Shown: positions 1-8,357, counted from the first letter of the stretch. The stretch: DNA of 58,925 nucleotides from an uncultured Eubacteriales bacterium (GCA_900540635.1 UQGU01000008.1:1-58925), one strand, 5' to 3'. A program made the numbers and translations. The notes: generated by a model not told the origin, from the sequence alone.

Positions 1-542
1 CAAAGCACAGTATTAACAGGGCTTCTACACAGCTATTCCATGTGAGGAATCTTATTCCGACTATGAAGCCCACGGACCTGGAAAAGAAGAAGGCCGAGGA
101 GCAGAAGGCTAACGCCGAGACTGCCCCCGTTGTAGCTTCTGCCACCCCTGTGGTTGAAGAGAAAATCGACTTCTCCAAGGTGGAGATCGAGCCTCTGTTC
201 GCGGACTACGTAGACTTTGAAACCTTTAGCAAGTCCGACTTCCGTGCCGTGAAGGTCAAGGAGTGCGAGGCTGTCAAGAAGTCCAAGAAGCTCCTAAAGT
301 TCGTTCTGGACGACGGAACGGGCACAGATCGGGTGATTTTGAGCGGAATTCATGCCTATTATGAGCCCGAAGAGCTGGTTGGCAAGACACTTCTCGCCAT
401 CACCAACCTGCCCCCCAGACCTATGATGGGCATCGATTCCTGCGGAATGCTGATCTCCGCTGTCCACCACGAGGAGGGCGAAGAAAAGCTGCACCTGATC
501 ATGCTGGATAACCACATCCCGGCTGGTGCAAAGATGTATTAA
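1..542 (+). CDS. Methionyl-tRNA synthetase C-terminal tRNA-binding domain (partial or stand-alone)
   Basis: The C-terminal ~105 residues form the EMAP/OB-fold tRNA-binding domain found at the end of bacterial MetRS, which dimerises the enzyme and adds tRNA affinity. Diagnostic stretches are FSKSDFRAVKVKECEAV, then LPPRPMMGIDSCGMLISA and the end LDNHIPAGAKMY. A Lys/Ala/Glu-rich linker precedes it. The frame is open to the left edge of the window, and the first possible internal starts (GTG 42, ATG 63) have poor ribosome sites. The most likely reading is therefore the tail of a longer metG cut by the window, and a free-standing tRNA-binding protein is the alternative. No catalytic MetRS sequence is visible here. 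Confidence 0.75.
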   Translation, partial: KHSINRASTQLFHVRNLIPTMKPTDLEKKKAEEQKANAETAPVVASATPVVEEKIDFSKVEIEPLFADYVDFETFSKSDFRAVKVKECEAVKKSKKLLKFVLDDGTGTDRVILSGIHAYYEPEELVGKTLLAITNLPPRPMMGIDSCGMLISAVHHEEGEEKLHLIMLDNHIPAGAKMY

Positions 543-690
543 GCTGATGTAACGATGTACCGTTTAACCAAATAGACGGGACGTACTTCATTTGATAAAA
601 AACTAAAAAAGCAGCGATTTACATCAAACTTACATCATTTGATGCAAAATTAAGTGCAGGCAAGAAAAAATCGCATAATTCGTGCAATGA

Positions 691-722
691 GTGGGCAATT
701 CCAATCGGAGTTGCCCATTTTT
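691..722 (+). terminator. Rho-independent terminator after the MetRS-like gene
   Basis: GGGCAATTCC and GGAGTTGCCC form a 10-bp stem with one G-T pair and a 4-base loop, followed by ATTTTT. The rest of 543-901 is AT-rich and shows no gene. Just before the next gene there is an imperfect inverted repeat (TCGTGATAG 834-842 with CTATCATGA 869-877), a possible operator for the XRE regulator. Confidence 0.65.
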
Positions 723-901
723 AAAACAAACAGAAATACAAATCGGGATTTGTCGTTTTATTAATTTACATATATGCCTTTTACATAAAAAATTGTTGTT
801 TTAGTTCCGCAACCGTTCGCAACCAAAGAAATATCGTGATAGTTGGTGGTAGCAACCATGAAATTTCGCTATCATGAAGTCACGAAAAGAGGTGATTATA
901 A

Positions 902-1261
902 GTGAAATACGATTTTTTAGGAGTTGTTGTTTTTGGTATTGTACTGCTAATCGGGGTGGCAGTGATAGCGGCATTTATCACTGTGGGAATTTTCCTCATA
1001 AGAGCATTGAGTAGATATATCAAATCAGGCAATGTCAGAAAAGAAAAGTCCAGCATCAAGAAATCTCTCGGTGAGGTTTTGAAGCAGCATCGTGAAGAGT
1101 GTAAGATGACCCAGGAGTTTGTTGCAGAATCTATCGGCGTAAGCAGGCAGGCTGTCTCTAAATGGGAGACTGGAGCATCTGACCCAAGTACTTCCAATCT
1201 GCTTACACTTGCAAAATTGTTCAACACTACGGCAGAAGAACTATTACGTGAAGTACAATAA
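902..1261 (+). CDS. Membrane-anchored XRE-family transcriptional regulator
   Basis: This 119-residue protein has one hydrophobic segment (about residues 6-32) followed by a Cro/C1-type helix-turn-helix in its second half (QHREECKMTQEFVAESIG, then VSRQAVSKWETG). The order is reversed from most small XRE regulators, which have the helix-turn-helix first, so the DNA-binding domain should hang on the cytoplasmic face of the membrane. The GTG start has AGAGGTG upstream. It sits 56 bp before the erythromycin-esterase-like gene in the same orientation, so the two are probably co-transcribed. The imperfect inverted repeat at 834-877 may be its operator. The target is unknown. Confidence 0.75.
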   Translation: MKYDFLGVVVFGIVLLIGVAVIAAFITVGIFLIRALSRYIKSGNVRKEKSSIKKSLGEVLKQHREECKMTQEFVAESIGVSRQAVSKWETGASDPSTSNLLTLAKLFNTTAEELLREVQ

Positions 1262-1317
1262 GCGTGGAAAACGGATGTAAGACAACTGATTCACTATAAA
1301 GGAAAGGTCTATCAGAT

Positions 1318-2571
1318 ATGAAGAATAAAAAGGCAAGAAGATTTAAGATAAGATATATCGTTTTTGGATTATTAGGTGTTATGGCTTTAGCGGCACTTGT
1401 ATTTATGCGTTTTGGAGGTTTTGGCACAGGAGAAAATGTGAATCCAGAAGAGTTTTTAGCTTATGCTGAACCCGTGGGAAATATAACTGTGCCTGAAAGT
1501 GCAAAAATAATTGCATTGGGAGAAGCTACTCACGGAAATGCAGAATTTCAGCAGTTGAAGCTGGAAGTGTTCAAGCAGATGGTAAAAAATAATGGTGTTA
1601 GGGCGTTTGCCCTTGAAGGTGACTACGGCGGTTGCGAGCAGGTAAACCGATATATACACGGCGGTGAGTGGACAGCACAGGAAGCAGCCGCAGCGATTGG
1701 ATTTTCCATTTATAGAACGGAAGAGATGGCAGAACTTATCTCCTATATGCGCCAGTACAATGAAAGTGCATTGGAAGGCGAAGACCTTCGCTTTTACGGT
1801 TTTGATATGCAGAGGCTTTCTTACAGCATGAGGTTTTTGAAAGAATCCTGCAAAGAACTGGAAGTGGACACAACAAACTTGCAGAAACTTGTGGAAGGTG
1901 AAAACTGGAGCAGTGAATGCGATTTATCTACTCGAACTGAAACCCTTACACAAGTAAAGAAAGAATTGGAAAGCAAGAACGGTTCGGAAAATGCAATTCA
2001 CTTTGTAGATATTTTAATGCAGCATTCCAAGCTTCAAACTCTGACAAATGCTGATGGTGCTACATTAAGAGATCAATTTATGGCGGAAAATGTACAGTGG
2101 ATTTTACAGCAGGAGCAGCGAAATGGGCATGAAAAAATCTTTGTGACAGGTCACAACAGCCATGTCGCAAAATGGGGCAGTTTTGATTCGATGGGTAAAC
2201 TTCTTTCCAAGGACGCAGCAAACGGTTACTATGTCATTGGTACCGATTTTTATAAAACCCATTGCAATATGCCGACCCGTTCGCCTGAAAAGCGTACAAT
2301 TCAGGTGTTTTATTCCCATGACCCTTTAGCAAAGGCGGCAAAACTGGCGGGATTTGATATTTGTTGGTTGGATTTTACTAAAGTCCCGGAAAATTCTGAA
2401 CTGGGTAGGCAGGCTTCTGAATACACCTATATGGGAACACTTGGAGAAAGCTACTCAATCATTATGCGACTTCTTCCTCCAAGTTATCGAATGTTTCAAC
2501 CTCCTGCGGTGCTTTATGATAGTATGATATTTGTAACGGATGCGAACCCTACAAAAATATTAGAAGAATAA
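1318..2571 (+). CDS. Erythromycin-esterase-like protein (Ere family), membrane anchored
   Basis: The protein has 417 residues. A Lys/Arg-rich start and one membrane segment (about residues 12-31) place the rest outside the membrane. The Ere/EreA-like fold is recognised from LGEATHGNAEF (residues 67-77, with Glu69 and His72 matching catalytic positions), ALEGDYGGCEQVN (residues 98-110) and GHNSHVAKW (about 275-283). Ere enzymes hydrolyse the lactone of 14-membered macrolides, but many family members have other or unknown substrates, and a tethered form is unusual, so resistance is not established. The start has AAAGGAAAGG about 10 bases upstream. Base composition is clearly AT-richer than the flanking chromosomal genes, suggesting transfer together with the XRE gene. 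Confidence 0.8.
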   Translation: MKNKKARRFKIRYIVFGLLGVMALAALVFMRFGGFGTGENVNPEEFLAYAEPVGNITVPESAKIIALGEATHGNAEFQQLKLEVFKQMVKNNGVRAFALEGDYGGCEQVNRYIHGGEWTAQEAAAAIGFSIYRTEEMAELISYMRQYNESALEGEDLRFYGFDMQRLSYSMRFLKESCKELEVDTTNLQKLVEGENWSSECDLSTRTETLTQVKKELESKNGSENAIHFVDILMQHSKLQTLTNADGATLRDQFMAENVQWILQQEQRNGHEKIFVTGHNSHVAKWGSFDSMGKLLSKDAANGYYVIGTDFYKTHCNMPTRSPEKRTIQVFYSHDPLAKAAKLAGFDICWLDFTKVPENSELGRQASEYTYMGTLGESYSIIMRLLPPSYRMFQPPAVLYDSMIFVTDANPTKILEE

Positions 2572-2600
2572 CGTATGCAAAACTTTCTGTTTGCCAACTT

Positions 2601-2647
2601 GCCCTTTGAGAGAGGAAAAATCCTTTTCTCAAAGGGCTTTTCTGTTT
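2601..2647 (+). terminator. Strong terminator after the Ere-like gene
   Basis: GCCCTTTGAGA pairs with TCTCAAAGGGC, and the hairpin is followed directly by TTTTCTGTTT. It lies 30 bases past the stop codon of the esterase-like gene. Confidence 0.85.
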
Positions 2648-2716
2648 ATACGGATATTCGCAAACTACAAGATAAAGCCAAAACTTCATATACTCTAAGC
2701 ACAAGGAGGTTGAGGT

Positions 2717-2899
2717 TTGGCAATGAACAACAGTTTAGCAGAAGTACACCCGGAGCTTGTTTCGGAGTGGTCGGAGAAGAATGAGATAAAACCGACAGAG
2801 GTTTCTATTGGCTCTCACAAGAAAGTGATTTGGAGATGTGAGAAAGGACACGAGTGGGAAGCTGCCAAGCTTACAGGGCGGCGCACAGGGCGTCCATAG
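2717..2899 (+). pseudogene. Truncated zinc-ribbon protein gene
   Basis: A TTG start with an AAGGAGG site 7 bases upstream opens a frame beginning MAMNNSLAEVHPELVSEWS and reaching RCEKGHEWEA. This is the first repeat of the 'probable zinc-ribbon' family common in mobile elements of Firmicutes, whose repeats continue after HEWEA with more Cys pairs. Here the match stops at about 2865, 11 codons before a stop, and composition switches from AT-rich to GC-rich. The sequence after the junction (2866-2977), read on the minus strand, gives an unrelated peptide tail ending MDALCAAL. I read this as a deletion or insertion junction joining two broken genes. Confidence 0.6.
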
Positions 2900-2988
2900 G
2901 CGTGGTGGCGATGCGCAAAAAGGCGGCCATTGACTTCTGGTTGACTTCCGGTCCGGCTTTTTTCTTCTTTTTCTCATACCGTTCGACC

Positions 2989-3017
2989 TTTACAAGGATT
3001 TGGTCGCCTGCTATAAT
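2989..3017 (+). promoter_or_regulatory. Sigma-A promoter of the kinase-like gene
   Basis: TTTACA (2989-2994), a 17-base spacer and a perfect TATAAT (3012-3017) end 38 bases before the GTG start of the kinase-like gene. Confidence 0.8.
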
Positions 3018-3055
3018 ACTTTCGTATCATTTAAGCTGTCATCGGAGGACTTGTC

Positions 3056-4459
3056 GTGATTGAATTAGAATCCATACGGCTTGAGAAGCAGCTGAAATCC
3101 GCAGGACACAGCTGCATTTATCTGGCCAGGGACCGCGAAAGCGGTCAGCGCCGTATCTACCGGGAATTTGAAGGAAAGGGAGACGTGTACCAAAAGCTGG
3201 CACAGCTCCATTGCCCGCACCTTCCCCAGATCTATCAGGTGCAGGAGGTTGGAGACCGGACCGCCGTCGTAGAGGAGTTTATAACCGGCGATACACTGGC
3301 CTTCCTTTTGGAAAAGGGCTTCCTGCCGGAGGCGGAGGCGGCAGATATTATCTGCCAGCTCTGCGACGCGCTCACCGTTTTGCACCAGGCCGGAATCGTC
3401 CACCGGGATATCAAACCGGAAAACCTGATCCTGCGGGGCAGTGAGCTGGTGCTGATCGACTTTGATGTCTCCCGGATATCCAACCCGACTCACAACAGCG
3501 ACACGCGGATCATGGGCACCACCGGCTATGCCGCGCCGGAGCAATACGGCTTTTCCCAGACGGATGCCCGCGCCGACCTTTACGCCGCCGGTGTGACCTT
3601 CAACGAAATGCTCATCGGGCAGCACCCCTCCCGGGCCCTGGCGGCGGGGCCGTTCCGTCCCGTCATCGAACGGTGCATTGAAGTAAATGTGGACAAGCGC
3701 TATCAGACAGCGGCAGAGCTGCGCGCAGCCGTCCTCCGGCGGCTCCATTATCGGAAACGCCGCAGACTGTGGCTTACCGTTGCCGGTGTCTCCGCCGCTG
3801 CGATCCTGGCGCTGGGGATTTTCGGTGCCTCCCGGCCGAGACCGGTGCAGGGCGAGACTGCGCCCTCTGTTGAAGCGGCTGCCCTTCCGGAGGTTCCGGA
3901 AGCCGGTACACAAGCCGCCGCAGTCACCCCGGAGGGCACCGAGCCGCCGGCCTCCGAGCCGATTCGGACACAGCTTCCGCTGTCTGAGGACACCGCACCT
4001 GCCGTCAATCAGGGCTTTACCACAGCCTTTACCTATGACCTGGACGGCGACGGCACGGAAGAAGAATACTTCTTCGGTACACTTCATCAAAACATCCCCG
4101 CCGGATATCAGCACACGCTTTCGGACAGCTTTGGCATCGCCGCCGGAGATATGAGCGAACGGACCGTTTTCCCCTGCGTCTGGAAAACGGATGCCGACGG
4201 ATCCATCGTTCCGGTTCCGGAATTTGCCGAAAAACTGATCCAGCCCCAGGTCAAACTTCAGCGTACCGAAGGAAACGAAAGCCCCGCTCCTGCGATCTGC
4301 GAGGCGGATAATTCCGTCTGGCATGGTGGCGTGCAGGTGCTGTTCTCCATTGAAAATCTGGGCTCCTGGTACTATTCCGCCAGCGCCACTCTGGACGGAC
4401 AGACGCTCACTGCCGCAACCATGTCCCATGTTTTCGACATCAGCAAGCAATTCCAGTAA
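3056..4459 (+). CDS. Receptor-type Ser/Thr protein kinase homologue with extracellular domain
   Basis: The protein has 467 residues. The kinase-like domain spans about 10-225: HRDIKPEN with the catalytic Asp118, IDFD in place of DFG (135-137) and AAPEQYG (159-164). A membrane segment (238-257) is followed by an Ala/Pro/Glu-rich linker and an outer domain with a calcium-loop-like DLDGDGTEEE. The usual Gly-rich loop is poor and the beta-3 lysine that binds ATP appears to be Arg36 (IYREF), so activity is uncertain. The topology resembles PknB-like sensors, with the kinase inside and the sensor outside. The GTG start has CGGAGGA 6-7 bases upstream. No phosphatase partner lies alongside. Confidence 0.8.
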   Translation: MIELESIRLEKQLKSAGHSCIYLARDRESGQRRIYREFEGKGDVYQKLAQLHCPHLPQIYQVQEVGDRTAVVEEFITGDTLAFLLEKGFLPEAEAADIICQLCDALTVLHQAGIVHRDIKPENLILRGSELVLIDFDVSRISNPTHNSDTRIMGTTGYAAPEQYGFSQTDARADLYAAGVTFNEMLIGQHPSRALAAGPFRPVIERCIEVNVDKRYQTAAELRAAVLRRLHYRKRRRLWLTVAGVSAAAILALGIFGASRPRPVQGETAPSVEAAALPEVPEAGTQAAAVTPEGTEPPASEPIRTQLPLSEDTAPAVNQGFTTAFTYDLDGDGTEEEYFFGTLHQNIPAGYQHTLSDSFGIAAGDMSERTVFPCVWKTDADGSIVPVPEFAEKLIQPQVKLQRTEGNESPAPAICEADNSVWHGGVQVLFSIENLGSWYYSASATLDGQTLTAATMSHVFDISKQFQ

Positions 4460-4496
4460 CGTTTTCCGGGCGGGTCAATGACCCGCCCGGAAAACG
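4458..4496 (+). terminator. Long perfect inverted repeat after the kinase gene
   Basis: Starting in the stop codon, AACGTTTTCCGGGCGGGTCA pairs perfectly with its downstream complement around a 1-base centre. There is no T-tract on the plus strand, so it may act as a 3' stabiliser or a weak terminator. Confidence 0.5.
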
Positions 4497-4532
4497 TTCA
4501 AGGACAGCCCCATCGGAGATCATCCGGGGCAT

Positions 4533-4565
4533 AAAAAAGGACTGCCGCGTTTTCGGCAGTCCCTG
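4533..4565 (-). terminator. Terminator of pta
   Basis: GGACTGCCG (4539-4547) pairs with CGGCAGTCC (4554-4562). On the minus strand the hairpin is followed by TTTTTTAT, right for ending pta transcription 20 bases after its stop. Confidence 0.8.
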
Positions 4566-4584
4566 TTTTCCTCAGAAAATCAAA

Positions 4585-5583
4585 TTACACCATTGCAGCG
4601 GTGATGATGGCCATCTTGTAGACCTCGTCGGCATTGCAGCCGCGGGACAGGTCGTTGATGGGCGCTGCCAGGCCCTGCAGGATGGGGCCGTAGGCCTCGA
4701 AGCCGCCCAGACGCTGGGCGATCTTGTAGCCGATGTTGCCGGCCTCAATGTTGGGGAAGATGAAGGTGTTTGCGTGGCCGGCCACGGGAGAGCCGGGGAA
4801 CTTCAGCTGACCAACCTCGGGAGCCACGGCGGCGTCGAACTGCATCTCGCCGTCGATGGCCAGCTCAGGAGCCATTTCCTTGGCGACGATGGTGGCATCG
4901 TGGCTCAGTTTGACGGTGCCGCCCTTGCCGGAGCCGTTGGTGGAGAAGCTCAGCATGGCAACCTTGGGGTCAATGCCGAAGACCTTGGCGGTACGGGCAG
5001 ACTCAATGGCCACCTCGGCCAGCTTCTGGGCAGCGGTCAGAGTGACGTTGCCCTCCTTGTCTACGCTGTCCTCATAGCTCAGGTTGATGGCGCAGTCGCC
5101 CATGGCCAGCTTCTCCTCGCCGCGGACCAGGATGAAGCAGGAGGACACCAGATGAGCGCCCTTCTTGGTCTTCACCAGCTGCAGAGCGGGACGGACGGTA
5201 TCGGCAGTGGAGTAGGTAGCGCCGCCCAGCAGGGAGTCGGCATAGCCCATCTTCACCAGCATGGTGCCGAAGTAGTTGCCCTTGGACAGAGCCTTGCGGC
5301 AGTCCTCGGGGGTCATCTTGCCCTTGCGGAGCTCCACCATCTTGTCCACCATCTTGTCCATCTCGGGATAGGTAGCGGGGTCGATGATCTCCACGCCCTC
5401 GATGTTGAAGCCGCCCTTGGCAGCATTGGCCTTGACCTCGTCCACATTGCCAATGAGGATGGGGGTCAGGAAGCCGCCCTCAACCAGACGAGCGGTGGCC
5501 TCCAGGATACGGGCATCGTGGCCCTCAGTAAAGACGATCTTCCGGGGATTGGCCTTCAGAGTTTCGATCATTGCATCAAACAT
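4585..5583 (-). CDS. pta: Phosphate acetyltransferase
   Basis: Converts acetyl-CoA plus phosphate to acetyl phosphate and CoA, the first step of the acetate/ATP-generating branch of anaerobic fermentation. The 332-residue length is that of the short clostridial form. Recognisable stretches are FTEGHDARILEATARLVEGG near the N terminus, STNGSGKGGTVKLSHDATIV in the C-terminal half, and PGSPVAGHANTFIFPNIEAGN near the end. The start at 5583 is chosen because GGAGGAAT lies just upstream, although the frame stays open 33 more codons. The partner acetate kinase gene is not in this window. A strong promoter and a terminator make it a single-gene unit. Confidence 0.93.
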   Translation of the reverse strand: MFDAMIETLKANPRKIVFTEGHDARILEATARLVEGGFLTPILIGNVDEVKANAAKGGFNIEGVEIIDPATYPEMDKMVDKMVELRKGKMTPEDCRKALSKGNYFGTMLVKMGYADSLLGGATYSTADTVRPALQLVKTKKGAHLVSSCFILVRGEEKLAMGDCAINLSYEDSVDKEGNVTLTAAQKLAEVAIESARTAKVFGIDPKVAMLSFSTNGSGKGGTVKLSHDATIVAKEMAPELAIDGEMQFDAAVAPEVGQLKFPGSPVAGHANTFIFPNIEAGNIGYKIAQRLGGFEAYGPILQGLAAPINDLSRGCNADEVYKMAIITAAMV

Positions 5584-5629
5584 GAAATATTCCTCCAATT
5601 CATGAGCCGAAGCCCATTTTTTCGTCTCT

Positions 5630-5658
5630 ATTATAGCGCACATCCCCCTTAGGTGCAA
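5630..5658 (-). promoter_or_regulatory. Sigma-A promoter of pta
   Basis: On the minus strand TTGCAC (5658-5653), a 17-base spacer and TATAAT (5635-5630) lie 47 bases before the pta start. Confidence 0.8.
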
Positions 5659-5745
5659 CCATTTTTTTGCAAATAGTCCCATTGTGTCTATAAGAGAATT
5701 TTATGCAATGTGATGAAATGGTTTTCTGAAATGGCATTTTTCCTA

Positions 5746-5774
5746 TTGATTTTTGTACGTTTTGGCTTTATAAT
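5746..5774 (+). promoter_or_regulatory. Sigma-A promoter of the MinD-like/mgsA/hisS run
   Basis: TTGATT (5746-5751), 17 bases and TATAAT (5769-5774) lie 30 bases upstream of the MinD-like start codon. Confidence 0.8.
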
Positions 5775-5803
5775 GGTTTAAACTATGTTGGAGGGAAAAT
5801 CGC

Positions 5804-6541
5804 ATGGGAGAGCTCTATGCCATTGTCTCCGGCAAGGGCGGCACGGGCAAAACCTCCGTCTGCGCCGGGCTTGCCGCCGCTCTGGCCGAAAAGGGCCGGA
5901 AGGTGCTGTGCATCGACTGCGATGTAGGGCTGCGGAATCTGGATATCTCTCTGGGTATGTCCGACTGCGCTTCCCTTTCCTTCCTGGATGTGTGCCAGGG
6001 GAGCTATGCGCTTTCAGATGCCTGCCGCCATCCCAAATATGACAGTCTCTTCTTCCTGACGGCCCCGATGAACACCCCTGTGGAGAAAATTGACCCGGAG
6101 CCCTTCGGGAGGATGCTTCTGGAGGCCCGGCAGCAGTTTGAGTTTGTGTTCCTGGATGCGCCCGCAGGGGTCGACGCCGGGTTCCGGCTCACCAGCGGGT
6201 GGGTTGACCGGTTCTTGCTGGTCACGGGCTCCGGCCCTGCCGCCGTAAGGGATGCCGCCCGGGTCAGCGACCTGCTGGAGCTGGAGGGAAAGAAAAATGT
6301 CCGCCTCATTGTCAACCGTGTGGACGAGGAGATGCTCTCCACCGTCCGGCTGACCATTGACGATATTATGGACACCACCGGGACCCCTCTGGCAGGGGTT
6401 GTCCCGGAAGACCCCAATATCACCCTTGCCGCAGCCTTCGGGGTACCGGTGCTGGCCTATGCCAGGCGCTGCCCCGCCGCCCGGGCCTTCCGGCGCATTG
6501 CAGACCGGCTGGAGGGAATCACCGCCCCCATAAAACTATGA
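5804..6541 (+). CDS. MinD/ParA-family ATPase
   Basis: This 245-residue P-loop ATPase has the deviant Walker A motif GKGGTGKT (residues 10-17) and the switch region CIDCDVGLRNLDISLG, typical of MinD/FlhG proteins. MinD positions the division site by membrane-bound oscillation or polar recruitment. No MinC or MinE gene is adjacent, and the C terminus (ending EGITAPIKL) lacks the amphipathic membrane-targeting helix that ends classical MinD. A soluble MinD-like regulator is therefore as likely as true MinD. The start has TTGGAGGGA upstream. The stop is 22 bases before the methylglyoxal-synthase homologue, so co-transcription is likely. Confidence 0.8.
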   Translation: MGELYAIVSGKGGTGKTSVCAGLAAALAEKGRKVLCIDCDVGLRNLDISLGMSDCASLSFLDVCQGSYALSDACRHPKYDSLFFLTAPMNTPVEKIDPEPFGRMLLEARQQFEFVFLDAPAGVDAGFRLTSGWVDRFLLVTGSGPAAVRDAARVSDLLELEGKKNVRLIVNRVDEEMLSTVRLTIDDIMDTTGTPLAGVVPEDPNITLAAAFGVPVLAYARRCPAARAFRRIADRLEGITAPIKL

Positions 6542-6563
6542 CAAAAGATAAGGAGTGACCTGT

Positions 6564-6977
6564 ATGAATATTGCATTTCTGGCCCATGACAAAAAGAAGG
6601 AACTGATGGTTCAGTTCTGCACGGCCTACAAGAGCGTCCTTCAGAAGCACAGCCTCTACGCCACCGCTACCACCGGGCGGTTGATTGCGGACAATACAGG
6701 TCTGCCCATCACCCTGCTGCTGTCCCACAAGCAGGGCGGCCACCAGCAGATCAATGCCCGCATCGCCTACAACGAGATCGACCTGGTGCTGCTCTTTACC
6801 GACCCCAACACCACCGACCCCTGGGACGACGCCCAGATGATCGAGACCATCCGCCACTGCGACAAGCAGAATGTCCCCATTGCCACCAACCTGGCCTCCG
6901 CCGAGATGTTCATCCTGGGCCTGCAGCGGGGCGACCTGGACTGGCGTGAAATGGTCCACAGCAAGACAAAATTCTGA
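6564..6977 (+). CDS. Methylglyoxal synthase homologue with altered active-site positions
   Basis: The 137-residue protein matches the methylglyoxal synthase fold: a MNIAFLAHDKKKELMVQF start, then LLFTDPNTTDPW, VPIATNLASAEMFI and GDLDW near the end. The true enzyme turns dihydroxyacetone phosphate into methylglyoxal. Compared with the E. coli enzyme, the GGDQQ motif carrying the catalytic Asp is GGHQQ here, and the later PHD motif is PWD. These changes could abolish or alter the reaction, so no gene symbol is given. The start at 6564 follows AAGGAG by 9 bases. It lies between the MinD-like gene and hisS in one apparent operon. Confidence 0.75.
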   Translation: MNIAFLAHDKKKELMVQFCTAYKSVLQKHSLYATATTGRLIADNTGLPITLLLSHKQGGHQQINARIAYNEIDLVLLFTDPNTTDPWDDAQMIETIRHCDKQNVPIATNLASAEMFILGLQRGDLDWREMVHSKTKF

Positions 6978-6992
6978 GGAGACATTTACTTT

Positions 6993-8345
6993 ATGGATAT
7001 GATCAAACCCCGCACCCTTTCCGGCTTTATGGAGCTGCTGCCCGACAAGCAAATCAAGCTGGAGAAAATGATGGAGATCCTCCGCAGGACCTACGCCTCC
7101 TACGGCTTTGCCCCCCTGGACACCCCCGCCATTGAGGATGCCCAGATCCTTTTGGCCAAGGGCGGCGGCGAAACCGAGAAGCAGATCTACCGCTTCACCA
7201 AGGGCGACAGCGATCTGGCCCTGCGGTTCGATCTGACCGTGCCTCTGGCCAAATACGTTGCCCTGCACTACAATGAGCTGGCCTTTCCCTTCCGCCGCTT
7301 CCAGATCAGCAAGGTCTACCGGGGTGAGCGAGCCCAGAGAGGCCGCTTCCGGGAATTCTACCAGGCGGATATCGACATCATCGGCGACGGAAAGCTGGAT
7401 ATTCTCAATGAGGCGGAAATCCCCGCCATTATCTACAAGGTCTTCCGGGGCTTTGGCCTGACCCGATTCCAGATTCGGGTCAACAACCGGAAAATCCTCA
7501 CCGGCTTCTATGATATGCTGGGTCTGGCCGAGAAGAGCGGCGACATCATGCGCACCGTGGACAAGCTGGACAAGATCGGTCCCGACAAGGTGAAGACCAT
7601 TCTCCTGGAGGACTGCGGTCTGGAAGAAGCCCAGGCGGACGACATTCTGCGCTTCATCGCCATTCGCGGCACCAACGCCCAGGTCATTGCCGCTCTGGAG
7701 GGCTATGCCGGTAAGAGCGAGATTTTCGACACCGGCCTTGCGGAACTGAAGGCTGTCACCGCCAACCTCTCCGCCTTCGGCGTTCCCGAGGAGAATTTCG
7801 CCGTGGACCTGACCATTGCCCGCGGTCTGGACTACTATACCGGCACGGTCTACGAGACCACATTGCTTGATCACCCGGAGATTGGCTCCGTCTGCTCCGG
7901 CGGCCGGTATGACAATCTGGCGGGCTACTACATCGACAAGCCCCTGCCCGGCGTGGGCATTTCCATCGGTCTGACCCGGCTTTTCTATGTGCTGGACGAG
8001 CAGGGTCTGCTGAATCCCGCCCTGCCCAGCGCCCCGGCGGATGCCCTGGTGCTGCCCATGACCGCCGACATGGCCCCGGCCATTGCCCTGGCCGAAACCC
8101 TGCGCTCCGCCGGATTGCGGGTGCAGCTGTATGGCGAGCAGAAGAAATTCAAGCAGAAAATGGCCTACGCCAACAAGCTGGGGGTCCCCTATGCCGTTCT
8201 TCTTGGAGAGGACGAGATTGAAAAAGGCCTGTGCTCCGTGAAGAATATGCAAAGCGGCAAGCAGCTGCTCCTCTCCCCCGAGGATGCCGCCAAGCTCATC
8301 CAAACCGCCGTCACCGCCCAGTGTCCTGTGATCCTGGAAAAATAA
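6993..8345 (+). CDS. hisS: Histidyl-tRNA synthetase
   Basis: Charges tRNA-His with histidine. The 450-residue class II synthetase shows motif 2 (RGRFREFYQADIDIIG), the HisA motif region GLDYYTGTVYE, and motif 3 near GVGISIGLTRLFYVL. A C-terminal anticodon-binding domain follows (VQLYGEQKKFKQKMAYANKLG). AGGAGA precedes the ATG. It is the last gene of the run starting at 5804 and is closed by a terminator. No aspS follows it, although that pairing is common elsewhere. Confidence 0.95.
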   Translation: MDMIKPRTLSGFMELLPDKQIKLEKMMEILRRTYASYGFAPLDTPAIEDAQILLAKGGGETEKQIYRFTKGDSDLALRFDLTVPLAKYVALHYNELAFPFRRFQISKVYRGERAQRGRFREFYQADIDIIGDGKLDILNEAEIPAIIYKVFRGFGLTRFQIRVNNRKILTGFYDMLGLAEKSGDIMRTVDKLDKIGPDKVKTILLEDCGLEEAQADDILRFIAIRGTNAQVIAALEGYAGKSEIFDTGLAELKAVTANLSAFGVPEENFAVDLTIARGLDYYTGTVYETTLLDHPEIGSVCSGGRYDNLAGYYIDKPLPGVGISIGLTRLFYVLDEQGLLNPALPSAPADALVLPMTADMAPAIALAETLRSAGLRVQLYGEQKKFKQKMAYANKLGVPYAVLLGEDEIEKGLCSVKNMQSGKQLLLSPEDAAKLIQTAVTAQCPVILEK

Positions 8346-8357
8346 GGGCTTGATAAG

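Noticed and set aside
1318..2571. Confident macrolide-resistance call
   Set aside because: The family motifs are present, but this tethered homologue is diverged and many members of the fold have other or unknown substrates.
5804..6541. Calling the ATPase minD
   Set aside because: No minC/minE neighbours and no C-terminal amphipathic membrane helix, so the name would overstate the evidence.
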